In this document: in pieces, positions 1 to 7,025 of the stretch | Layout: each line of letters opens with the position of its first letter | Position numbering within the stretch: position 1 is the stretch's first letter | DNA from: an uncultured Oscillospiraceae bacterium | Lineage (GTDB): Bacteria; Bacillota; Clostridia; Oscillospirales; Acutalibacteraceae | Assembly (NCBI GenBank): GCA_900540305.1 | Contig: UQFL01000064.1 | Span: forward strand, 1-10,690 | DNA length: 10,690 nucleotides | Direction of reading: 5' to 3' | Made by a program: the position numbers and the translations under genes | The notes under the pieces: generated by a model | The model's database searches: none | Told to the model about the DNA's origin: nothing | Seen by the model: only the letters and a program-made list of their open reading frames with translations

Positions 1-44
1 TATAATTACAACTATTTTTTGCTATAATTTTTATATTATTAAGC

Positions 45-81
45 AAATAAAAAAATAAAGCGCCGACCAAGCGACGCTTCA
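45..81 (-). terminator. Rho-independent terminator after rluB
   Basis: Read on the minus strand, an 8-bp stem (AAGCGTCG at 79-72 pairing with CGGCGCTT at 65-58, including one G-U wobble) closes a 6-base loop, CTTGGT. Two weaker pairs can extend it outward. The stem is followed directly by a T-rich run with seven consecutive Ts. It lies about 40 bases beyond the rluB stop codon, where the end of the transcript is expected. It is the only clear stem-plus-U-tract terminator in the window, so it probably ends the whole minus-strand gene block. Confidence 0.85.
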
Positions 82-120
82 CACAAAATTCCTATTACAA
101 AACCTAACAAAGAGTAAAAA

Positions 121-882
121 TCACTTCTTGTTTTTACGATTTTTATTGTTATCATCAAAGCATTTTTTCATCAGCTTTGAAAGCTCTTTTTCATTGAGTT
201 CCCTGTATTTACCGAGGGGAAGCATACCGAGCTTGACAGGACCGAGAGCAATTCTTTTAAGCCTTGCAACTTCAAGTCCTACTGATTCACACATTTTTCT
301 GATTTCCCTGTTTCTTCCCTCGTGAAGATGAAATTCGAGCACCGCTCTACCCTCTTCTTCAGATATAACAAAAATATCGCAGGGTGCGGTTTTTCTGCCG
401 TCAATCTCAACACCGTTTCTGAGTATATCAAGTGTATCATCATCAACTTCGGGTCTGACGGTTACTCTGTAAATCTTAACTATTTCACCTGACGGATGCA
501 TAACTGCGTTTGCAAATTCACCGTCATTAGTCAAAAGCAAAAGCCCCTCTGAATCCTTATCAAGTCTTCCAACAGGGTAAACTCTTTCCTTGACATCCGA
601 AACAAGTTCCATAACGGTTTTTCTGCCACGCTCATCGGACACAGTAGTAACATAACCTCTCGGTTTATGAAGCATAATATAACGCAAAGAGCTTTCCTGC
701 TCTATACGCTTTCCTTTTACTGTTACAATATCCTTTTTTGGGTTTATTTTAGCGCCGATAAAGGCAACATGACCGTTGACTTTAACCTTGCCTGCCGCTA
801 TCAATTCCTCGCTTTTTCTTCTTGAGGCTACGCCGCAGTCCGCCATATATTTTTGAAGTCTAACTTCATTCTTGCTGGGCAT
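121..882 (-). CDS. rluB: 23S rRNA pseudouridine synthase, RluB/RsuA family
   Basis: This enzyme isomerises a uridine to pseudouridine in large-subunit rRNA. RluB of other bacteria acts near U2605 of 23S rRNA; the target here is inferred. An S4 RNA-binding domain spans about residues 7-55 (RLQKYMADCGVASRRKSEEL). The catalytic domain spans about 65-225, with the motif GRLDKDSEGLLLLTNDG at 105-121, where D108 is the expected catalytic aspartate, and the family signature EGRNREIRKMCE near 188-199. The 253-residue length is normal, and the C-terminus is a Lys/Asn-rich tail of about 12 residues. The ATG lies 17 bases inside the end of the carboxypeptidase gene with no convincing Shine-Dalgarno before it, so translation may depend on ribosomes from the upstream gene. 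No in-frame start lies after the upstream stop codon without losing part of the S4 domain. A strong terminator follows. RsuA (16S) is the alternative subfamily; RluB fits better by neighbourhood. Confidence 0.93.
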   Translation of the reverse strand: MPSKNEVRLQKYMADCGVASRRKSEELIAAGKVKVNGHVAFIGAKINPKKDIVTVKGKRIEQESSLRYIMLHKPRGYVTTVSDERGRKTVMELVSDVKERVYPVGRLDKDSEGLLLLTNDGEFANAVMHPSGEIVKIYRVTVRPEVDDDTLDILRNGVEIDGRKTAPCDIFVISEEEGRAVLEFHLHEGRNREIRKMCESVGLEVARLKRIALGPVKLGMLPLGKYRELNEKELSKLMKKCFDDNNKNRKNKK

Positions 883-1918
883 AATAATTCACATTTTCGC
901 ACGCTGTGACAGGCACAGTGAGCAATTCCTTTTCTTTATATTTTATAACCGCTTTTCCTATTTCGTCCCCCTGCTTTACGGGAGCATAAATAAACGGAAA
1001 AGCATAAAGTTCAACTGTTATTTCGTTTTTATTAAGAACGCTGACGCTTGCGCTGTATTCGCCTTTAACACTGTTTTTTTCTCCGCCAACCGTGAGGACA
1101 TAAAATGCGTCTGAAATTTCAGCGCTCTGATACTGCTTATTAGCATATTCGTAAAGTTTTTTATGGTCATTCCAGTCATCGGGCGCATTAAAAGTAACAC
1201 ACACGAAAGTATGCCCGTTTTCACTGAATGCGGAAACAAGACAACGCCCTGCTTTATCAGTATAACCTGTTTTCACGCCTACGCATGAATCCATTGACGA
1301 TAATAGTTTATTGTGGTTATACACAGTCAGCTTTTTGCCGTTGATAGTTACATCGTATTTTGAAAGAGCGCAGATTTCCGAAAAATACTCGTTTTTTAAA
1401 GCATACGCAGTTAAGACTGCCATATCGTAAGCAGTTGAATGGTGGTCGCCCTCATCTAGACCCGACGGAGTTACAAAATAAGAATTATAAAGACCGAGTT
1501 CGGACGCCTTTTTATTCATCATTGCGGAAAACTCTTCAAAACTGTCTGCGAGATAAAGCGCAACAGCATTAGCCGCATCGTTACCCGATGGTAAAAGCAT
1601 ACCAGCAACAAGGTCATAGAGAGTGATTTTATCCCCCTCTCTTAAACCGAGTAGCGAACCGTGAGTATTAACCATATCAAATGTAATCTCAACCGTTTCA
1701 TCCATTTTACCGCTTTCGCACGCAATAAGTGCGCTCATGATTTTTGTTGTTGACGCAATACTGCACTCGTTGTTTTCATTTTTGGCGTAAATAACTTCAA
1801 GAGACAAAGCGTCAATAACGACAGCCCTCTGCGCTGAGCAATCAACAGACGCCGCATAGACAGGTTGAGCGGAAAACATAAAAATTAAAGCAAATAAAAC
1901 AGAAAATATCCTCAACAA
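866..1918 (-). CDS. dacF: D-alanyl-D-alanine carboxypeptidase, DacF/PBP5-like (peptidase S11)
   Basis: This secreted penicillin-binding protein removes the terminal D-Ala of peptidoglycan pentapeptides and so limits cross-linking. All three active-site motifs are present: STTK at 56-59 with nucleophile S56, SGN at 111-113, and KTG at 216-218. Residues 1-23 form a signal peptide ending VYA|AS, and about 265-345 is the small C-terminal PBP5 domain. The protein stops at residue 350, with no amphipathic C-terminal helix of the kind that anchors PBP5-type enzymes to the membrane. The start is TTG. An AGGTGA Shine-Dalgarno sits 6 bases upstream, and the next in-frame methionine (M14) would destroy the signal peptide. 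A second TTG follows immediately as codon 2 and could also serve. That Shine-Dalgarno lies in a perfect hairpin, listed separately. B. subtilis DacF is forespore-expressed, and ytfJ upstream hints at a sporulation role, but no sporulation promoter was recognised. Confidence 0.93.
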   Translation of the reverse strand: MLRIFSVLFALIFMFSAQPVYAASVDCSAQRAVVIDALSLEVIYAKNENNECSIASTTKIMSALIACESGKMDETVEITFDMVNTHGSLLGLREGDKITLYDLVAGMLLPSGNDAANAVALYLADSFEEFSAMMNKKASELGLYNSYFVTPSGLDEGDHHSTAYDMAVLTAYALKNEYFSEICALSKYDVTINGKKLTVYNHNKLLSSMDSCVGVKTGYTDKAGRCLVSAFSENGHTFVCVTFNAPDDWNDHKKLYEYANKQYQSAEISDAFYVLTVGGEKNSVKGEYSASVSVLNKNEITVELYAFPFIYAPVKQGDEIGKAVIKYKEKELLTVPVTACENVNYYAQQE

Positions 1919-1922
1919 AATT

Positions 1923-1951
1923 AATCACCTGCTAATTATATGCAGGTGATT
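1923..1951 (-). promoter_or_regulatory. Perfect 10-bp hairpin sequestering the dacF ribosome binding site
   Basis: On the minus strand AATCACCTGC (1951-1942), a 9-base loop ATATAATTA, and GCAGGTGATT (1932-1923) form a stem with no mismatch. The downstream arm contains AGGTGA (1930-1925), the Shine-Dalgarno of the TTG-started carboxypeptidase, so a folded leader would hide it. The stem is followed by AATTTTGTT rather than a run of Us, so it is a poor minus-strand terminator. Read on the plus strand it is followed by TTTAATTTTA, which is somewhat more terminator-like, but no plus-strand gene is present. Translational control is an inference. Confidence 0.55.
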
Positions 1952-1979
1952 TTAATTTTAGTTATATTGCCGTTATTGA

Positions 1980-2366
1980 TTACTCGGCTTTTTCAGCAGG
2001 CTGATCCTTTGCTTTAAGAAGCTGTGAAACCTGATCAACAAGTTCGGGAATCATAGCGATAGCTCTGTCAGCAGATGAAGTGTAATTATTAATCTGCATC
2101 ATTCTTACTTTTTCATTCTGAATTACGATGAATGCAACGGGAGAAATTGTGATTCCACCGCCGCCACCGCCGCCGAAAAGCTCCTGATTCTGCTTTGACG
2201 GAAGGTCTGTGCCGCCGCTTGTAAAGCCGTAAGAAACCTTTGAAACAGGGATAAGAGTAGTATCGCCTGTCTGAATAGGCTCGCCGATAATAGTTGAAAC
2301 ATCAACCATTTCACGCATCTTTTCAAGAGTATTTTCCATTATTTTGTTTACCGGTGTTTCTTTCAT
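1980..2366 (-). CDS. ytfJ: YtfJ/GerW-family sporulation protein
   Basis: The protein is small (128 residues), soluble-looking and has no signal peptide. It matches the YtfJ/GerW family, whose B. subtilis member is a spore protein linked to germination; the biochemical role is unknown. Family marks are the amphipathic N-terminal helix (about 8-22), the DTTLIPVSKVSYGF segment (35-48), the glycine run of seven residues (65-71) after ELF, and the strand ITISPVAFIVI (72-82). The C-terminal end is a charged tail, KAKDQPAEKAE. Translation starts at ATG with a good AAGGAG nine bases upstream. It follows the DUF2953 gene by 28 bases; the same ytfI-ytfJ pairing occurs in Bacillus, which supports the call. 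Related proteins also occur in bacteria that do not sporulate visibly, so its presence suggests but does not prove an endospore former. Confidence 0.9.
   Translation of the reverse strand: MKETPVNKIMENTLEKMREMVDVSTIIGEPIQTGDTTLIPVSKVSYGFTSGGTDLPSKQNQELFGGGGGGGITISPVAFIVIQNEKVRMMQINNYTSSADRAIAMIPELVDQVSQLLKAKDQPAEKAE
2155..2175 (-). repeat. GGN codon tract encoding seven glycines
   Basis: A 21-base GC-rich run of near-repeats (GGC GGC GGT GGC GGC GGT GGA on the minus strand) encodes G65-G71 of the YtfJ protein. It stands out in base composition from its AT-rich surroundings. A glycine-rich loop is usual in this family, so the tract is probably structural, although such runs can slip during replication. 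Confidence 0.7.
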
Positions 2367-2394
2367 ATCCTTAATCTCCTTAAAGAATAATTAC

Positions 2395-3174
2395 TTATTT
2401 TTTTAACAAATTAACAAGAAATGTTTTTCCTGCCGAAAGCACAACTCTAAGCAAAACTGCTACGCTTATCGAGCCGATAAATTGAAGCCCGTATTCATTT
2501 CTCGGGGCAATAAAATCAGGCATTACCATATCGTCATAATTATCGACTTTCATACCGCCGAGTACTGCGCCTTTAAACGGATAATAGTATTTGCATATTC
2601 TACCGTACGCTCTGGCAATTTCATCGGCGTCTCCGCCTCCGACAATTATTTTAACATATAAAGAATAAATATGGAAGCCCTTAATTAAAGTGGTAACAGC
2701 GCTTGAAGCACTTTCAGTAACATTTGAAACGAAATCAAATATACCAACTATTCCGTCCTTATCCCACATATTTTTAAAATAATTGGGTTTTTGCTGTGCG
2801 GGAGGCTGTTTAGCATGATTTTCTTTATTTTCAGGCTTAGCATTCGTGTTACTATTTTGCTCTTTAGCCGTTGTGTTTTGCGTACTGTCAGCTGCCTGAT
2901 GTGGTTTAGGTTGAGATGTATCCTCCGCGCTTTTTTGGGTATCAGTCGAACTTTGCTTTTTCTCAGCAGCTTTGTCCTTTACCTTTTTTGCGCTTTCCTG
3001 CGGAAAAAGAATGAAAGACAAAATTTTAGTCAGTTCAATATCTTTTTCAAACCAAAGAACACTTATGGTTGTTTTCCACTTATTATCATAAATAACTGTG
3101 AAAGTAGCAGAAACGGAAAGAATTGCGGCAATAATAACAACCAGCACGGCAACTACAATTAAAAATGCTGTCAT
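2395..3174 (-). CDS. DUF2953 membrane protein (YtfI-like), unknown function
   Basis: The function is unknown; family membership is assigned from sequence layout and position. A hydrophobic N-terminal segment (residues 2-26) is followed by a short domain with TISVLWFEKDIEL (36-48). A long, low-complexity linker rich in Lys, Gln, Asn, Thr, Glu and Pro spans about 60-131. The conserved-looking C-terminal domain follows (about 140-225), with VKIIVGGGDADEIARAYGRI (174-193), and the protein ends in a second hydrophobic/amphipathic stretch (229-256). The gene overlaps the scpB stop by ATGA and has GAGGGTGAGG just before its ATG, indicating translational coupling. It sits directly before ytfJ, as B. 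subtilis ytfI does, suggesting that the two work together. The linker looks disordered and is likely species-specific. Confidence 0.8.
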   Translation of the reverse strand: MTAFLIVVAVLVVIIAAILSVSATFTVIYDNKWKTTISVLWFEKDIELTKILSFILFPQESAKKVKDKAAEKKQSSTDTQKSAEDTSQPKPHQAADSTQNTTAKEQNSNTNAKPENKENHAKQPPAQQKPNYFKNMWDKDGIVGIFDFVSNVTESASSAVTTLIKGFHIYSLYVKIIVGGGDADEIARAYGRICKYYYPFKGAVLGGMKVDNYDDMVMPDFIAPRNEYGLQFIGSISVAVLLRVVLSAGKTFLVNLLKK

Positions 3175-3788
3175 TCCTCACCCTCATTTCCGATTTCAGT
3201 AATATCGGTTTCTATTGTATCACTTTTTTCTCCGTCAAACAAGGTGGTTTGATCATTTTCTTTATCTTCTTCCTCCTGTTTGGGAATTTCCGGGAGGTCA
3301 TCAAGGCTGTTTAGAGAAAAACATCTTAAAAATCTGTCGGTAGTACCATAAACAAGGGGTCTGCCAGGCAGGTCAAGTCTGCCTTTTTCCTCGATAAGAC
3401 CTTTTTGAACAAGATTTGAAATAGAGCCTGAACAATCAACGCCTCTTATCTGTTCAATAAAACTTTTTGTTACGGTTTTGTTATATGCAATTATCGCAAG
3501 TACCTCGAACGCCGCCTGAGAAAGCGGAGTATTCTTTTTAATTTCGAGGAGTTTTCTGACATCATCAGCATATTCTTCTTTAGTGCAAAGCTGATATTTA
3601 CCGTCTACTCGGATAAGTCTTATACCCGAATTTTTTTCATCATATGTATCGCCGAGATGGCCGAGCATTTTTGTAACATTTTCTACATCAAGCTCAAGCA
3701 CCTCTGCAAGCCTTGTTGCCTCAACAGGCTCTCCGCAGGCGAAAAGCATTGCTTCAAGCTTTGCTATGACATTATTTGAATTTTCCAT
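3171..3788 (-). CDS. scpB: Segregation and condensation protein B
   Basis: ScpB is the dimeric winged-helix (kite) subunit that binds the kleisin ScpA in the SMC-ScpAB complex, which compacts and separates newly replicated chromosomes. Two winged-helix domains are apparent, at about 5-80 and 88-160. Family marks are LSQAAFEVLAIIAYNKTVTK (89-108), FIEQIRGVDCSGSISNL (110-126) and LPGRPLVYGTTDRFL (140-154). The last 38 residues are an acidic, probably disordered tail. The length of 205 is normal. The ATG lies 3 bases after the scpA stop, and its GAGGTG ribosome binding site is made from the last scpA codons, so the two subunits are coupled. The next gene overlaps the stop by 4 bases. Confidence 0.96.
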   Translation of the reverse strand: MENSNNVIAKLEAMLFACGEPVEATRLAEVLELDVENVTKMLGHLGDTYDEKNSGIRLIRVDGKYQLCTKEEYADDVRKLLEIKKNTPLSQAAFEVLAIIAYNKTVTKSFIEQIRGVDCSGSISNLVQKGLIEEKGRLDLPGRPLVYGTTDRFLRCFSLNSLDDLPEIPKQEEEDKENDQTTLFDGEKSDTIETDITEIGNEGEE

Positions 3789-3791
3789 GCT

Positions 3792-4499
3792 TTACACCTC
3801 GTCTATCATACTAACATCAGGATTATCTATTGAGCCTTCAATTTTTATCTTCTTTGTTTTCGTAAGTTCAAGAACGGCAAGAAATGTAGCGACAATATCA
3901 CTTTTTGACTGAGCGTCAGAAAAAAGATTTAAGAATTTCACATTTTTTCTGCTGCGAAGTTTGTTCATAACCGTTGAAATTTTTGACGCCACATTAACAA
4001 ATTTTCTTGCAACTATCTGCTTGAAAGAATCAAGCGGAGGAGGAAGTTTTCTCTGTGCCCTTCCTGCCGCCGCAATATATGCGCTCAGCAGTTCCTCGCC
4101 CTCGTGAAAACGCTCATAATCGTAATTTACATATCCCTCCTGGGGATTGCGGACAAATCTGTTAAAGCCGTCCGTCTGCTTGCTCAGCTTTTCAGCCATA
4201 AGTTTACAGTCCCTATATTCTATAAGTTCGCCTGTAAGCTCTTTTTTAAGCTGTTCCGCTTCCTCGTGACGGGGCAAAAGAGAAACTGTTTTAATATAAA
4301 TAAGTCTTGCCGCCATTTCAAGGAAATCGCCTGCAACATCAAAATCGGCATTTTCCATTTGGCGAACATAGTCAAGATACTGATTTACAAGCTCAACAAT
4401 AGGAATATCATTGATATTGAGTTTATGTTTATTTATGAGGTGCAGCAACAGGTCCATAGGTCCTTCAAACACCTCAAGTTTATAATTAATCTGTTCCAT
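3792..4499 (-). CDS. scpA: Segregation and condensation protein A (kleisin)
   Basis: ScpA is the kleisin that bridges the SMC dimer: its N-terminal domain binds the SMC neck, its middle binds ScpB, and its C-terminal winged helix binds the opposite SMC head. The N-terminal family signature FEGPMDLLLHLI is at 11-22, followed by NINDIPIVELVNQYLDYV (28-45) and the helix LEMAARLIYIKTVSLLP (60-76). The C-terminal winged helix, about 155-225, includes IVATFLAVLELTKTKKIKI (202-220). The length of 235 is near the usual size. The start is supported by GAGG overlapping the TGA of the upstream protease gene. smc itself is not in the window, which is usual. Confidence 0.96.
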   Translation of the reverse strand: MEQINYKLEVFEGPMDLLLHLINKHKLNINDIPIVELVNQYLDYVRQMENADFDVAGDFLEMAARLIYIKTVSLLPRHEEAEQLKKELTGELIEYRDCKLMAEKLSKQTDGFNRFVRNPQEGYVNYDYERFHEGEELLSAYIAAAGRAQRKLPPPLDSFKQIVARKFVNVASKISTVMNKLRSRKNVKFLNLFSDAQSKSDIVATFLAVLELTKTKKIKIEGSIDNPDVSMIDEV

Positions 4500-4506
4500 T
4501 TAAACC

Positions 4507-5187
4507 TCAGAATCCGAAAATAAGATTCGGAATGAAAGTGATTATTTGATAGAAGAAAGAAACTAAAACGGAAAGCACACCGTCTAAAACACCTGTGAAA
4601 AGCAATACTATAAGCACAATCATAATAATGCGCTCATATCTGAAATATTTTTCATAAAGTCTGTCAGGAAGAATTGCTCCCAAAATTCTTGAGCCGTCAA
4701 GCGGCGGAATGGGAAGAAGATTGAATACGGCAAGAGAAATATTAACCGATGCAGCAAAACTGAAAAACAGAGTAAAAGCTTTAAATATTACTGATGTGCT
4801 GTAAGTCTTAAGAGCAATATACGAAACGCCTGCGCTTAAAAAAGCAAAAATAAAGCTCATAATAAGATTTGAAAGAGGACCTGCAAGCGCAGTTAATGCA
4901 ACACCCTTTCTGTAATCTTTGAATTTAAGAGGATTGATGGGCACTGGGCGTGCGTAACCGATACCGAAAAGGAAAATCATAATTGTTCCTATCGGGTCAA
5001 GATGCGCTATGGGATTGAATGAAAGCCTGCCCATATTTTTAGCTGTGTTATCACCGAGTTTATACGCCATCCAGCCGTGCGCTAACTCGTGAATAGGTAA
5101 ACAGCAAAATACAACAAAAGCTCTTGCTGCGACAAGTATTACTACTGTAAAAACATCGCCTGACATAATTGATCTTATTAAACTCAT
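4507..5187 (-). CDS. Site-2-protease-like M50 membrane metalloprotease
   Basis: This polytopic membrane protein belongs to the short, PDZ-free YwhC/Rip-like M50 group, often found next to scpA in Firmicutes. The zinc-binding HELAH motif is at 33-37, inside a hydrophobic segment. The third metal ligand is expected to be D164 in the motif NLLPIPPLDGSRIL (156-169). Other family features are GRLSFNPIAHLDPIGT (53-68), YARPVPINP (78-86) and ALAGPLSNLIMSF (100-112). About five or six hydrophobic segments are visible, including 13-31, 101-125, 133-158 and 186-215. The substrate is unknown; S2P enzymes cut transmembrane segments of their targets, such as anti-sigma factors, but nothing in this window identifies one. 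The gene follows prmC by 42 bases and has an AGGCAGG-type ribosome binding site. Its TGA overlaps the scpA ribosome binding site. Confidence 0.92.
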   Translation of the reverse strand: MSLIRSIMSGDVFTVVILVAARAFVVFCCLPIHELAHGWMAYKLGDNTAKNMGRLSFNPIAHLDPIGTIMIFLFGIGYARPVPINPLKFKDYRKGVALTALAGPLSNLIMSFIFAFLSAGVSYIALKTYSTSVIFKAFTLFFSFAASVNISLAVFNLLPIPPLDGSRILGAILPDRLYEKYFRYERIIMIVLIVLLFTGVLDGVLSVLVSFFYQIITFIPNLIFGF

Positions 5188-5229
5188 AAAAACCTGCCTT
5201 AATATAATTTAATGGGTTTGGTGTGTTTA

Positions 5230-6057
5230 TTATTTAACTGCGCTGACTATACGGTCATTGCCGTACATATCTTTTTTTACCTCAACATTTCTATAACCAA
5301 GAGAGTTAAGAATATCATAAACATCTTTTCCCTGTTCTTCGGAGATTTCAAAAAATATTGAGCCGTTATTTTTCAAATACGGATACCATAACTCAGGAAT
5401 TTTCTTGTAAAAATCAAGACCGTCTTTCCCTCCGTCAAGCGCCATTTTCGGCTCAAACTGCACCTCTTTTTGAAGCCCATCCAAGTCCGAATTCTTTATA
5501 TACGGGGGATTTGAAACGATGATATCAATGCTTTCAGGTTCAATGTCAGGTGGATTGAGAACATCGCCCTCAACTGCAACAGCGTTATCAGCCTGAGTAA
5601 TATTTTTTCTTAAATAATTTAATGCGTCCTTACTCTTTTCGACGCAAAAAACAGATGAATTTTTAACTGCTTTTGCAACGCTTATTCCTATACATCCGCT
5701 TCCCGAACAAAGGTCATAAACAACGGGAGAGGAAAGTTTTTTTGCCTTTTCAATAACAAGGTGTGTTAACTCTTCCGTTTCAGGGCGGGGAATCAAAACT
5801 CCTTTGCCTACAAAAAATTCTGATTCATAAAAATCCCATTTTCCGAGCACATACTGAAGCGGTTCTCCGCTTTTCAAACGCCACAGCGAATCTGCAAGTT
5901 TCTTCATAATAATTTCATCATCTTTATGAAATTCATACTCACTGTTTTTGATTTCATCAAGAGAGCAAACAAGACAAAGAGACTTAAACTCTGCTTCGTC
6001 AACTCCGTTTGCGCTTAAAAAATAAACTGAATAATTAAATGCTTCACTCAGCTTCAC
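5230..6057 (-). CDS. prmC: Peptide chain release factor N5-glutamine methyltransferase
   Basis: PrmC methylates the glutamine of the GGQ motif in release factors RF1 and RF2 using S-adenosylmethionine, which raises termination efficiency. An N-terminal helical domain (about 1-85) precedes the Rossmann methyltransferase fold. Key motifs are PRPETE (90-95), the SAM-binding loop DLCSGSGCIGI (115-125), the acidic E140 after the next strand, and the catalytic NPPY (183-186), which holds the glutamine. The length of 275 is normal. The start is GTG, overlapping the DUF1385 stop as GTGA; no in-frame ATG occurs before M51, which would delete part of the substrate-recognition domain. In many Clostridia DUF1385, prmC and prfA are adjacent; here the next gene is the M50 protease and prfA is absent. 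HemK is the older name. Confidence 0.95.
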   Translation of the reverse strand: MKLSEAFNYSVYFLSANGVDEAEFKSLCLVCSLDEIKNSEYEFHKDDEIIMKKLADSLWRLKSGEPLQYVLGKWDFYESEFFVGKGVLIPRPETEELTHLVIEKAKKLSSPVVYDLCSGSGCIGISVAKAVKNSSVFCVEKSKDALNYLRKNITQADNAVAVEGDVLNPPDIEPESIDIIVSNPPYIKNSDLDGLQKEVQFEPKMALDGGKDGLDFYKKIPELWYPYLKNNGSIFFEISEEQGKDVYDILNSLGYRNVEVKKDMYGNDRIVSAVK

Positions 6058-7022
6058 TTTATTTCATCATCCTCGGGATTATCCGTAATTACTGCTTTGA
6101 TGGCAGCTATGCCAACTTCTAATATATCATCTGTCGGCTCATTTGTTGTAAGTCTCTGCATCCACAAACCGGGTGCAGAAACTATTTTTACGAAAAGATT
6201 ATCGTGTCTGCCCGCATATCTTATAAACTCATAACAAATACCCATTATTACAGGCAAAAATACAAGTTTGAGAAGCAGCCATAAAATTCTGACTGCGGCA
6301 ATTTGCGGGAAAATCTTTGCAATAATAGTATAGAAAATTATACTGAAAATCAAAACTACAAATATAAAAGAAGTGCCGCATCTTGGGTGAAAACGGCTGC
6401 ATTTTTTAGCGTTTTCAACCGTAAGGTCAAGTCCTGCTTCATAACAGGCAATGGATTTATGCTCCGCTCCGTGATACATAAACATTCTTTTTATATCTTT
6501 CATACGGCTGACGAGAGCAATATAAATTACGAAAATGGCGATTTTCATAACACCCTCAATCAAGCCCTGAAGATTTGTTATTGCGCCGTCTGTCCATTCG
6601 TTAGCCTTGTTGAACACAAGAACAGGAAAATACATAAACAGAACAAACGCAAGAGCAACACCGAGAACTGAGCCGACAGCGGCAACAAAATTCATAAGTT
6701 TATCACCAAACTTATCTGTAAGCCATTTTTCAAACTTGTTGAGTTCCTGTTCTTCAATGTCTTCCATACCCGAAACCTCAGCGGAATACATTAAAGTTTT
6801 ATAGCCTGTTATCATAGACTCAACAAACCCTACTACTCCTCTGACAATAGGAAGAGCAAAAAATTTGTTTTTATCTCTTAAATGTTTTACATTGTGATAT
6901 TCAGTAAGTATATCTCCGTCGGGCTTTCTTACGGCAGTTGCAATACCCTTGGGGCCCTGCATCATAACGCCCTCAATGAGCGCCTGACCGCCGACGGAAG
7001 TTTTATGAGTTTTTTTACTCAT
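6054..7022 (-). CDS. DUF1385 integral membrane protein (YqhQ-like)
   Basis: This is a conserved Firmicutes membrane protein of undetermined function. The family signatures are clear: GGQALIEGVMM at 11-21, YHGAEHKSIACYEAG at 183-197, FHPRCGTSF at 211-219 and APGLWMQRLT at 283-292, ending in EVGIAA. Four hydrophobic segments are likely, at about 110-137, 155-172, 217-238 and 245-265. The conserved His, Cys and Glu residues near 184-215 suggest a metal or redox site, but that is only inferred. The length of 322 is typical. The gene starts 3 bases after the histidine kinase stop, with AAAGGTGA as ribosome binding site, and overlaps prmC by 4 bases. The prmC neighbourhood is shared with many Clostridia; the direct link to the two-component system may be local to this lineage. 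Confidence 0.92.
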   Translation of the reverse strand: MSKKTHKTSVGGQALIEGVMMQGPKGIATAVRKPDGDILTEYHNVKHLRDKNKFFALPIVRGVVGFVESMITGYKTLMYSAEVSGMEDIEEQELNKFEKWLTDKFGDKLMNFVAAVGSVLGVALAFVLFMYFPVLVFNKANEWTDGAITNLQGLIEGVMKIAIFVIYIALVSRMKDIKRMFMYHGAEHKSIACYEAGLDLTVENAKKCSRFHPRCGTSFIFVVLIFSIIFYTIIAKIFPQIAAVRILWLLLKLVFLPVIMGICYEFIRYAGRHDNLFVKIVSAPGLWMQRLTTNEPTDDILEVGIAAIKAVITDNPEDDEIK

Positions 7023-7025
7023 TTA

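Noticed and set aside
21..44. AT-rich imperfect inverted repeat between GCT and AGC at the left edge
   Set aside because: The stem is almost all A-T with a 2-base bulge, which is expected by chance in such sequence. It lies beyond the real terminator.
1935..1940. TATAAT in the loop of the dacF leader hairpin as a promoter -10
   Set aside because: No -35 is seen at suitable spacing, and a start about 7 bases downstream would cut into the dacF Shine-Dalgarno. It is better explained as an AT-rich loop.
1923..1951. The dacF leader hairpin as an intrinsic terminator after ytfJ
   Set aside because: On the minus strand the stem is followed by AATTTTGTT and not a U-run, and the stem contains the next gene's ribosome binding site. 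It cannot be fully excluded.
2791..3162. Plus-strand open frame of 123 codons
   Set aside because: It is opposite the low-complexity linker and N-terminus of the DUF2953 gene. The Phe/Leu/Arg-rich translation is what the complement of Lys/Gln-rich codons produces.
4104..4523. Plus-strand open frame of 139 codons
   Set aside because: It lies antisense to scpA, whose kleisin motifs are unmistakable. The translation has no recognisable domain and it lacks a convincing ribosome binding site.
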